Positions 41,583 through 50,067 of a DNA stretch of 64,000 bases are shown one piece after another. Source of the stretch: Chrysophaeum taylorii (taxonomy: Eukaryota > Sar > Pelagophyceae > Pelagomonadales > Pelagomonadaceae). Under the pieces are notes generated by a model. It was not told the DNA's origin. It saw only the letters and a list, made by a program, of their open reading frames with translations, and did not search any database. Where the stretch lies: NCBI GenBank assembly GCA_029834535.1, contig JAQMWT010000679.1, positions 111,796 through 175,795 of the forward strand, written 5' to 3'. Within the stretch, counting starts at the first letter, position 1; every line of letters starts with the position of its first letter. The position numbers and the translations under genes are program-made.

Positions 41583-42443
41583 ATGAGGCTTGTGACGGTG
41601 ACACTACTTGTCCCCGCCGGAATCGCCGTTGTGCACAACCAATGCCATCGATTTCTCGAGGATCCCGAGTTACCCTTGCGCTACATGTTTACCGAGGAGG
41701 GTTACCGGCAGGCTCCCACTCTTGGATGGCGCGGGAAGTTATATGATCCTTTCAAGCGGCGCAACAGTGTCGACCAACTTTGTTGGAGCGGAAACAGCAG
41801 TACCGCTGGGCTCGAACAATATCTTTTGGCCGCGCGAAAAGGCTACGCATCGTACGGCGGCGTGCTAAGGGAGGGCGGAACGTGTGATCGAAACTGGCTC
41901 GAGGGCACCAAGTTTTTCGATAGCGGTTTGACTTTGCCGTTCCCAGATTCCGTCGCCCCGGCAATATTGGGAATGGACCCTGACATCATCCGCAAGTGCC
42001 CCGAGCGACAAGAGGGCAGAGGCTGTACCCGCCAGCCCTTCAACATGCTGGGTCTGTGGCGTCACGAGGTGGGCCTTCTCGGGACGTGGAACATGTGCCG
42101 TAATTTTGAGTTCATCCTGTGTGGTGCGTTAGGGATGCTCCCGCAACAACGTAGTGCCGTATTTTACATCGCCACGGCGCCATCCTACATGGAAGAGCAC
42201 TCCTACAAGTTCGTGGAACGAGCAAAACACGATATGCACGAACTCGGCGAGTACCGCGGCATCAGCATCGTCACCGTCTATGAGTACTGCCTCATCGACT
42301 GGGTCTGTGCCAATGCCGCCACCGACCTCTGGAATATGACCCAGCCTGGATATTTCACGTGCGAGTTCGACGATAATGCTTACGCGCAGCTCAAGGACAT
42401 CATGATACCACCGCGAAATTCATTTCAGTTGCCGGTGGACTGA
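41583..42443 (+). CDS. Secreted protein of unknown family
   Basis: The protein is 286 aa in a single exon, with the ATG at 41583. The N-terminus (M-R-L-V-T-V-T-L-L-V-P-A-G-I-A-V-V) is a short signal peptide. The mature part has at least ten cysteines, probably in disulfides, and several N-x-S/T sites. It is also rich in aromatic residues (Y-R-Q-A-P-T-L-G-W-R-G, C-R-N-F-E-F-I-L-C-G-A-L-G-M-L). A short block R-S-A-V-F-Y-I-A-T-A-P-S-Y-M-E-E resembles a buried strand with following turn. I cannot place it in a family. It lies at the border between the gene-dense left part and the repeat-rich right part. Confidence 0.6.
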   Translation: MRLVTVTLLVPAGIAVVHNQCHRFLEDPELPLRYMFTEEGYRQAPTLGWRGKLYDPFKRRNSVDQLCWSGNSSTAGLEQYLLAARKGYASYGGVLREGGTCDRNWLEGTKFFDSGLTLPFPDSVAPAILGMDPDIIRKCPERQEGRGCTRQPFNMLGLWRHEVGLLGTWNMCRNFEFILCGALGMLPQQRSAVFYIATAPSYMEEHSYKFVERAKHDMHELGEYRGISIVTVYEYCLIDWVCANAATDLWNMTQPGYFTCEFDDNAYAQLKDIMIPPRNSFQLPVD

Positions 42444-42600
42444 ATGATGCGTCACCCGCGCGCGTGTCTTCTTTCCGATGAGCCGGCGTGGCTGCAGTCT
42501 TACCGTCTTTTGGCACGTCGACGGTTCAGTGACCTCTATATTCTTATATATCTTACCATTCCAACTATGATCCGGCACCGTCATGGTCGCGATGGAGGAG

Positions 42601-43008
42601 AGCGCCTTTTGAACCCGCGCCTTGCGAGGGTCCTCCCGGTGTAGGTTGGCACATGTTCGCCTCCCGTGCGGGTCGGCCGGAATGTTCGCAGCGGGACGGG
42701 GTATGGCAAGCAGGCGCAGAAGGAAGAAGACGACAAAGTTGGTAGTGAGTTTGATGTCCGCGGTCTCAAAAACGAGGCGGATATTTCACGTGCGGACGGG
42801 TTCCCAACTCCAAAACGAAGCGAGGATATTCCACATACAGCCGGTGTCTCAACAAGGCACTCCGCAAATTCCACGTGCCAACGAAGACCTGGTACTCCCT
42901 CGTTCGAGCCAGTGACAACTGGCGACAGACCATCAATTTGCCCTCCGTCTTCCTTTCTACCCCCCTTGTCAGAACGCCCGATGACTCTGATCCCGCGTGC
43001 CACTGCGC
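42601..43008 (+). repeat. Dispersed repeat R1, direct copy
   Basis: Blocks shared with 39,600-39,960 (inverted) and 21,340-21,520 include TTCGCCTCCCG, GTTCGCAGCGGGACGG, CAGGCGCAGAAGGAAG, and TCTGATCCCGCGTGCC. The right end runs directly into the R2 tandem repeat. Confidence 0.6.
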
Positions 43009-43590
43009 AGGGGTTTAGGAGTAAACTCGAAGGCTAAAGGGCGGAGCGTGCCCTGATTAAAGCAGCTTATATTGGCGGGGGTGAGAGCGTCGAGCGGAAA
43101 GGAGAAACTGGGGTGAGTGGAAGGAAGGACGTGGACGCAAGCCGATTATAGGGGGCGGCCAAGCGCGAGCCTAACCGTCCGGGCGCCGCCAGGGACCCGG
43201 CGGCCGAGAGACGCAGGGGCTGGGGTTTAGGAGTTAACTCAAAAGGCTATTATTATTATGGTTTGCATCTCCTAGGCTCAAGGTTAGGGCGGAGCTTGCG
43301 CTGATCAAAGCAGCTTAGATTAGCGGGGGTGAGAGCGTCGAGCTGAAAGGAGAGTGGGGTGAGTGCAAGGAAGGACATGGATGCAAGCCGATTATAGGGG
43401 GCGGCTAGGCGGCTATCCATCCGGACGCCGCCAAGGACCCGGCGGCCAGGGGCCGTTGGCGTTTCTGTAAGCGTCTGGGGTTTAGGAGTAAACTCAAAGG
43501 TTAGCGAACGTGCGCTGATCAAAGCACCTTAGATTGGCGGGGGTGAGAGCGTCGAGCTGAAATGAGAGTGGGGTGAGTGGATGTAAGGGT
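43009..43590 (+). repeat. Tandem repeat R2, direct array
   Basis: There are about two and a half units of 215-265 bp, each opening with GGTTTAGGAGTAAACTC (43012, about 43222 in a variant form, about 43480). Each then has GCTGATCAAAGCA, a GCGGGGGTGAGAGCGTCGAG block, GAGTGGGGTGAGTG, GATTATAGGGGGCGG and a G/C-rich GGCGCCGCCAGGGACCC-like segment. The same units occur inverted on the far side of the retrotransposon (54,537-54,985). Confidence 0.75.
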
Positions 43591-43695
43591 TCGAAAAGGG
43601 GGACGGCAAGGTTAGCCTATGACCTATGTGCACTGGACTAGGCTCTACGCATAACACAGTTAGGCTGACACACCTACGCACCTGGGCCCGTAACC

Positions 43696-43790
43696 TGGAG
43701 AGATTTGACCCTCTCCGGGTACATGGTAGAGACCGCGTGCGGTCTTATCCGTGTACAGACCATTCCGCTTGTCACATGCTACTACACAGG
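43696..43790 (+). repeat. Older LTR-like repeat (family B), left part, split by insertion
   Basis: The sequence from TGGAGAGATTTGACCCTCTC to CTACTACACAGG matches 57,579-57,672 closely. It is cut at ACAGG by the retrotransposon and resumes at 54,168. Confidence 0.75.
43786..43790. other. Target-site duplication ACAGG, left copy
   Basis: The five bases ACAGG directly precede the 5' LTR and are repeated directly after the 3' LTR at 54168-54172. This is the usual size for Ty3/Gypsy integrases. Confidence 0.9.
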
Positions 43791-44130
43791 TGTGGCGGCA
43801 ACTCCCGCCTCCTAAGGCTTACCCCTCTTCTAGGGCCCCCCTTATCAGGGGCACCCTACTCCGTTCCGATGATGTCAGGGAATTCTCTATGACATCATCT
43901 TTCTTTTTTCGTGACGCACGTCACCCTGATTTCCTATTTTCGATATATCCTTGATCATAAAGCAACAGCCGATCCTCAAGTTGAGAGGACCAGGCGCAGG
44001 AGTTGTTTGTGGTCGCGTGGCGGGAGAACGGCCATCCTCGTCCAGTGATCCCTCCAAAGGCACGGACGCGATCGGCGAGCCAGGATTCGAAGGCACGCCA
44101 GGTAGCCCCCAAAATTCTCCTTACGCCACA
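43791..44130 (+). repeat. 5' LTR
   Basis: It is 340 bp, from TGTGGCGGCAACTCCC to CCTTACGCCACA. A TATA-like CGATATATCC at 43941-43950 could be the promoter core. Confidence 0.93.
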
Positions 44131-44132
44131 GG

Positions 44133-44152
44133 TGGTGGAGGAATACGAGATT
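44133..44152 (+). other. Primer-binding site for minus-strand synthesis
   Basis: Two bases after the 5' LTR the sequence TGGTGGAGGAATACGAGATT begins. Its complement ends in CCTCCACCA and continues inward with a TCGAAT T-loop-like stretch, as expected for the 3' half of a tRNA. The tRNA identity could not be settled. Confidence 0.7.
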
Positions 44153-44595
44153 CGAGCGACTATATCGGTCGCAACGAACTAGTGCATCTTGCATTCTCTA
44201 CACGGTCCGGTCAAGCCGTGCGCGCCCTGATCAAGCGCGCCGACAAGGAATTCCAGAAGGACCATTGCCGTGGGAAAGTTCCCCGGCCGGATACGTTAGT
44301 CGTCGGAAGTGACGACGCGCGATTTGGTGCTAACCGACGCGCAACCCGGGTACCGCTGCCGCAGGCGAGCGGAGTGAGATCGCAACTCACGGATAAGGCA
44401 TTGTTTGCCGGGCAGAGACGAGTTCTGCCGCCCACCGTACGGATAGATTTGTCGGTGGAAGACGCACGCAACGACGATATTACGCGTGTCGTGGACGATT
44501 AGAAGTTCCGGAGCCGAAGGAGCACGAGAACGACGACGACTCAACCATTTTGGACCCGCTCTGACCTCGGCCGACTAGAACGAGCCAGAGCCGAT

Positions 44596-47500
44596 ATGGA
44601 AGACGATGATGCTGCCGCCGAGCAGCTACGATATGAAGAACCGCCAAGCCGTCAGGATGAGACGAACGAGCGGAATGACGATGATGATAATGATGATGAT
44701 GAAGAAGAGCACGATACAGAAGTTGACGAGGAAGAAGAGCTAGACTACAACGACGGCAAGCCCACGGAGAGACCGACGGGAGGACGATCGACAGCTCCGT
44801 CGACGCGTGCAGTACCCCAGGACCCAACGATAATGAAAGAGTTCTATGAGGCTCTCTTGCAGGAATTACGCGTAGAGAACGAACGCGAGCAAGAACAACT
44901 TTTAAAACTATTAGGGGAAGATAATGAACGAAAAGAACGGCTACAACGGAAGGAGAAAGAAGAACTAATAGAGCAACTGCGTCAGGCCAACGCTCGAGCA
45001 GACGCCTTCCAAGATCAAGTAAGCTCGTTGACACGTGAAAGAGACGAGTTACGTACGCCGAGTCGATCAAGGCGAGCGAGCAGTCCGGAGTCCCGAGCTG
45101 AGGAAGAGCCGCCGACTACACGATCACGCGCGAAAGCTAGGAAGCCGCGCTATGAAGACGATGATGAAGAAGAAAAGGAGGAGACGCGTGGCGCCGGAAA
45201 GATCGACACCCAGGAGTTCTTGATGAGTTTTACGGATCGACTCGCGGGCGCGTTAGCTAAACACGATCGCTACAAGGAGCGGCGATCAACCTCTGGATTA
45301 AAAACCGAAACTTTTAAACTGGTTCTCGATGGACGCGACCAGGACCAGTTCGATTTAGATGCGGCCGCGGTGATGAGAACGTTCGCCGAAGACCATTTCA
45401 GCTTGGAGAAACTCCGATATCTGCTTCCCGCGACCCTACGCGACACGGTCGCACCGATTTTTCGAGAACACTTAGAGAAGTATGAAGACCTGTGTAAAGA
45501 CCTCGATCACCCAGCGTCTTTCTATTTACGTCGGGATATCGACGATGACGAGTACGGTTCCGTTGTACGACGGATACGACGATTGAACGAGAAGTACTGC
45601 CTCAAGATTTTGAAATATTTCCGAGAGAGTTGTCCGCTGCCGGTGACGGCAGAGGAATCATTACGAAAGTTACAATGCACGACCCAGGCGACCGTTCCGA
45701 AACGTTCTGGAGAACGTCACGTGCATACGTATTGCACTAAATTTCAGAAAGAGGCCATGGCATACTGTTCCGTGGCCAACCGAGATCTCAACGACGTGGA
45801 GATCATCTCTTACTTGATACGTGGACTGGAGTCCAGCGAATTGAAATCCCGCGTGCGAACGATGCGCAGCGGACACCCGACGACGTATGAGACGTTTACG
45901 TCTACGTTGTCGCTGATTACGCGGCTCGAAAACGACTTCGCAACAGCCATGGCGGAGAAGAACAGCCGAAACTCGATGAACCCCTCGAGCGGGAAGCCGC
46001 AGAAGCCGCCGCCTGGACGCGGAGGACGAGCTCTCGTCTCGGGAATGAAAGATAAAACGACGAAATATGAAGCCTTACGTCTCGAAGAGAATCCGAAAAA
46101 GTGGTTCGAGAAGACGTGCAAGGACTGTGGGTTTTTCTTAGCGACCCACGACAAGGATGAACACGGGAACCGCATCATTTGCAACCGCGAGCCCGACGAC
46201 TATTATGTAGCGATGTACAAATACATCAGCGATGGCAGAAAGCCCATTTCGCGAGGACGATGGGAGAGCCGACAAAGGAAAGATAATCATTCGCGTGACG
46301 ACGGCAGTTCTAATGCCACCCTCGGTTCGAGCGCTGCTTACGATATTCAGAGCAGACTCAATGATATGGGCACGCAGCTAACCACGGTTATGGATACCGT
46401 GCAGCACTTAACAGATGGACACGGCCGATCGTCTTCGACACGAACGGGCCGTCGAGATAGCCGGAGCCCCCGACGCCACGACAAGAGCCGTAGCAGTTCA
46501 TGCCAGCGCCGACGGAAAGATAGCAGGAGCTCTAGCATACATTCACGCCGCCGCCGGCGACGAAGATCTCGCGATCGAGATTCGGACGATGGTCGTTACC
46601 GAGAAGACTCGGGACAGTCGTCTGCAACGTTCGCATTTACGACCCCTTGCGGTCAACAGTTACCATTAGGAGTGACGGTGTACCCGAACATGGACAACCG
46701 CACCGACGACGCAGCCGACGCCCTTGCCGCGGCCGCATTCGAAGATCTTGCTCGCCCACCGATGGACGAGCCACCCAACGACGTGCTGACCACTCGTCGG
46801 TCTTTGGCACAGATTTATGAGCAGATGTCGAGCGATGAGCTCGAAGATTCGAGCGAGGAACTTGAAGCTCCACGATACTGGGAAGGCGATTCAGATTCGG
46901 AAGATGAAGCAGCTACACTTTTTGAACCAGTGTCCGCGTTAACGTTATTTGACAAGTCGTCCACGGACGACCCACCGTTTATTTTTGATGAGGAAGCCCT
47001 CGATGCCATCGGCTTATCTTTGGACCCTTCAGAGACGACCGATGGCGACCGAACTGGCTGTGAGCCAGACATGAATTTCTGCAGTGATAGCTCGTGCGCG
47101 CATTCGACTGACGAGACGATGACAAGCGCGAGTATTGCAGACGACGATTTTACGCCAGAGTTGACGTCGGGGACGACGCCATCTTTTCCTGCGGACCCCC
47201 CCGAAACGGTTTCGATTACTACGAATCGAGACACGGATACGCCGCCGGAAGAAAAGGATAGATTTATGAAGAAGATTAGCAGCGTTCTCAAGTGTGACGA
47301 AGACGAGCAGACGTGGAACCTGCAGGATTGGTGGACGAAAGCTCGGAATTTCTTACTAAAGAAGCCACCGGAACAACCGCGCAGCTGCAGACTCAAAGCC
47401 GCAGCTGACACGGAACCGATCGCCGATACTGATGAGGATCAGCAGGCGACGAATGAATTCACAGATGCATTCTGGAACGACGAAATGAATGATTTATGGG

Positions 47501-50067
47501 AGGGGTTGTTTGCTTCCAAGGTTTACGAAGACCAGGATCCCCTACCAGCGTTTATTCCCTCGGAGATTGTCTTGGAGGAAAAGCGGAAGCCGCCAGATAA
47601 AGAGGCTGCCGCGAGCATTATGACGAAGACGCCAACAACAGATAATACGAAAGCTCAAGCCGCGGTATCGATGCCCAACCCCGGAGAGGAGCGATTCAGA
47701 GCCCGATGTGCTCACACTTCGTTGACGCCGCGAGATGGCAAGACGATCGAAGATGATTTGATTACCCTCCGTTGTTTAGATACGGGTACTTTAACGTTTA
47801 TAGCCTGTCACATCTACAGGAATCGTGACGGACCGAAATTCTCGACGACCATTGGTGTCGATGGAATGGCAGATGTTTCTTATATTTGCCGAGAAATGGT
47901 CAAAAAGTTGACCAAAGATCAGTTGATTCTCGATGAAGGCGAACTTCCGATTAAGCGCAAGCTGTACGGGTCAGGGTTGAATACGACGACGATCCATCGT
48001 TGGATCACCCTTCGGGTCGCTTTCGCCGACGACTTCGCTGCCCCCATTGTTGCTATTGTAGCCGATACGAATTATCTGTTCCTGTTGGGAGGGCGCGATA
48101 TACGAGTTTTAGGAGCCATCGTGGATTTTCCCCATGATCGGATCTGTTTTTGTCGAACCCAAGTCGTCTACGGGCGCAAGAAGATTAAAGTTAAGGATGA
48201 ACGAGTCGATGCGCCAATCGTGACCTTTCGGTCTATTTACGATCGAAATCCGATAACCGTACCAATTTACAATCATCAACACGATGCCTTTCGGCAGAGT
48301 CTCGACCTGGTCAAGACTCGAGTTTACGCTCGTTTGAGCACGATTAAAGATCTCCGAAGCCCGCCGCCGGAACGTAAGGTAGCCTTGGCTACGCGGGGAC
48401 ATGCTACGACCAAATTCTCCCCAGCTCCGGGAGAAGACGCGCGAGAAGTAATCGCTTATGCTGCGCGCACGCTTCAAATCGAGCCCGGTCGAACGTACAA
48501 TCTACCGGTTATTTTGTCGAAACCTATGGAAAGAGGACAGGTTTTCGTCGCTACGTTTGCTGAGAACGAGCAGTTGGGAGTTGTCGAAGGAATGTGTTCT
48601 TCTTGCGAAGAGCGCGACCGGTCCGCTGCTCGGGTGGCGGTTACTGCCACGGAAGAAGTGCCGACGATCGTCACTCAAGGCGAAGCCCTTGCGATTGGTG
48701 ATATCGTTAGGTACGAAGATGAGTTGAACGTCTCTACGATCAACGAACTTACGAAAGAATGTGAAGAAGGATACGCCAAGGGGAACCTTTCTTTCACCGT
48801 TTCTGTCGCTAGTCACTTGACGCGATGCGACGAATCTCCCCCGCCGATGCTGCTGAGCACGGTGCAGAAGGACGCTACGACCGCTATGACGGACAAGTCC
48901 ACCCTCAAACGACCTGAAGGCAGCGACGATTTCGCTCAAAGGTCAGAAGAAGATGAAAAGAAATGCCGCGAGATCACCGAAGCGGAGATCCGCCGCCGAT
49001 ATGAACAGGTTCAATGGCTTCCAATCACGTATCGCAAGGTGGTGATGCTGTTCAGTGGAGCCGGAGGCAGTACTTTAGGTCTCCAACGAGCCAACGAAAC
49101 GTGTGGGACGTCGTTTCGAGTCGTGCTAGCACTCGATGCGTCGGATACCGCCAACCAGATACACCACAAGGACTTTCCGAACATTCCTGTGGTGCAGCAC
49201 ACATTGTGTGGTCGCTATGTTACAACCTTACGGTTGATCGAATCTTATTTACCCTACGCGGAATGGTCGTCGTTGCTGTGTGTCGCGTCGCCACCCTGCG
49301 TACACTCCGCTCTGTGCAACTTGACCTCCAGAGATGTTGGGAAAGGAGTTACCGCTACCCACTGGACGATGACATTATGCAAGATGGCTGGTTTCTTCAT
49401 GTGGTTGATAGAGCAGGAGGCTTCGATTATTTCTTACGTTGCACGTTTGCACCCGTACGTATACGTCGTCAATTTTTACGACATAACTCCTAGTTTGATG
49501 AGCTGTCGCGTGCGATTGTTGGTTTCCAGCCATCCGCTCCATTTGCGCGCAGTTCCAAAGACTTGCAAGAATATGCAGCAAAAGTTCGCCGCAGCACTTG
49601 GCTACGCCGACGTACGACATTTACTTCAGATGAACACTTTAGGATCATCACGAGCCGCGACAGATGCAGCTTATACTGTTACGCGTGTCCCGCTTCGCGT
49701 AGGACCGCACCGTTCCGATTACAGATCTCTGAATTTGGACATGACTTCAGAGTTGCTGACGATGCCCCCTGATTTTGATTGGGCCGGCCTCTCCAGGACG
49801 ACCTCGTTGAAACACTTGGCGTCCGTCGTGCCACCTGACACGATGGCCTTATTAATGCTCGATCTGCACAATTCTGTGACCAAGGAATTTCGCCTGAGTG
49901 GCGAAGCTTTACCGTCAGCGTTGAGTCCTGCAGACCGACCGTTTGATTATTATTTACAAATTGATGAAACCACCCTTCGTCACGTACAAGTTCCGCTGTT
50001 AAACACGCGCACACGTGTCATACGATGGGTGTCGACTGATGATCTTCAAGATCGCACCAAATGGTAA
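44596..50067 (+). CDS. Retrotransposon polyprotein: gag, protease-like region, C5-cytosine DNA methyltransferase
   Basis: The product is 1,823 aa. Residues ~1-190 are acidic and coiled-coil. A gag-like helical domain follows (~200-450), then a Cys/His cluster (C-K-D-C ... H ... H ... C near 510) and an Arg-Ser-rich stretch (~615-665). A protease-like part lies at ~1060-1180, with L-D1062-T-G and, 27 residues on, V-D1089-G-M-A-D-V-S, and later L-L-G-G-R-D-I. From residue 1480 a cytosine-5 methyltransferase is clear. Motif I is L-F-S-G-A-G-G (1485-1491). An acidic residue (A-L-D-A-S) ends the next strand. Motif IV is S-P-P-C with catalytic Cys1568. Motif VIII is C-R-V-R (1637-1640), then L-T-M-P-P-D-F and a V-V-P-P end. 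Motif VI reads I-E-Q-E instead of E-N-V. The TAA at 50065 separates this frame from pol, which continues in the same frame. Confidence 0.88.
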   Translation: MEDDDAAAEQLRYEEPPSRQDETNERNDDDDNDDDEEEHDTEVDEEEELDYNDGKPTERPTGGRSTAPSTRAVPQDPTIMKEFYEALLQELRVENEREQEQLLKLLGEDNERKERLQRKEKEELIEQLRQANARADAFQDQVSSLTRERDELRTPSRSRRASSPESRAEEEPPTTRSRAKARKPRYEDDDEEEKEETRGAGKIDTQEFLMSFTDRLAGALAKHDRYKERRSTSGLKTETFKLVLDGRDQDQFDLDAAAVMRTFAEDHFSLEKLRYLLPATLRDTVAPIFREHLEKYEDLCKDLDHPASFYLRRDIDDDEYGSVVRRIRRLNEKYCLKILKYFRESCPLPVTAEESLRKLQCTTQATVPKRSGERHVHTYCTKFQKEAMAYCSVANRDLNDVEIISYLIRGLESSELKSRVRTMRSGHPTTYETFTSTLSLITRLENDFATAMAEKNSRNSMNPSSGKPQKPPPGRGGRALVSGMKDKTTKYEALRLEENPKKWFEKTCKDCGFFLATHDKDEHGNRIICNREPDDYYVAMYKYISDGRKPISRGRWESRQRKDNHSRDDGSSNATLGSSAAYDIQSRLNDMGTQLTTVMDTVQHLTDGHGRSSSTRTGRRDSRSPRRHDKSRSSSCQRRRKDSRSSSIHSRRRRRRRSRDRDSDDGRYREDSGQSSATFAFTTPCGQQLPLGVTVYPNMDNRTDDAADALAAAAFEDLARPPMDEPPNDVLTTRRSLAQIYEQMSSDELEDSSEELEAPRYWEGDSDSEDEAATLFEPVSALTLFDKSSTDDPPFIFDEEALDAIGLSLDPSETTDGDRTGCEPDMNFCSDSSCAHSTDETMTSASIADDDFTPELTSGTTPSFPADPPETVSITTNRDTDTPPEEKDRFMKKISSVLKCDEDEQTWNLQDWWTKARNFLLKKPPEQPRSCRLKAAADTEPIADTDEDQQATNEFTDAFWNDEMNDLWEGLFASKVYEDQDPLPAFIPSEIVLEEKRKPPDKEAAASIMTKTPTTDNTKAQAAVSMPNPGEERFRARCAHTSLTPRDGKTIEDDLITLRCLDTGTLTFIACHIYRNRDGPKFSTTIGVDGMADVSYICREMVKKLTKDQLILDEGELPIKRKLYGSGLNTTTIHRWITLRVAFADDFAAPIVAIVADTNYLFLLGGRDIRVLGAIVDFPHDRICFCRTQVVYGRKKIKVKDERVDAPIVTFRSIYDRNPITVPIYNHQHDAFRQSLDLVKTRVYARLSTIKDLRSPPPERKVALATRGHATTKFSPAPGEDAREVIAYAARTLQIEPGRTYNLPVILSKPMERGQVFVATFAENEQLGVVEGMCSSCEERDRSAARVAVTATEEVPTIVTQGEALAIGDIVRYEDELNVSTINELTKECEEGYAKGNLSFTVSVASHLTRCDESPPPMLLSTVQKDATTAMTDKSTLKRPEGSDDFAQRSEEDEKKCREITEAEIRRRYEQVQWLPITYRKVVMLFSGAGGSTLGLQRANETCGTSFRVVLALDASDTANQIHHKDFPNIPVVQHTLCGRYVTTLRLIESYLPYAEWSSLLCVASPPCVHSALCNLTSRDVGKGVTATHWTMTLCKMAGFFMWLIEQEASIISYVARLHPYVYVVNFYDITPSLMSCRVRLLVSSHPLHLRAVPKTCKNMQQKFAAALGYADVRHLLQMNTLGSSRAATDAAYTVTRVPLRVGPHRSDYRSLNLDMTSELLTMPPDFDWAGLSRTTSLKHLASVVPPDTMALLMLDLHNSVTKEFRLSGEALPSALSPADRPFDYYLQIDETTLRHVQVPLLNTRTRVIRWVSTDDLQDRTKW

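Noticed and set aside
43951-44502. Open frame crossing the 5' LTR into the leader
   Set aside because: It has no ATG start, most of its first third lies in the LTR and would also exist in the 3' LTR, and it has no gag motif. The real gag starts at 44596.
49014-49493. Second frame overlapping the methyltransferase region
   Set aside because: It lacks any motif, while the main frame carries the ordered methyltransferase motifs and is part of a 1,823-codon ORF.
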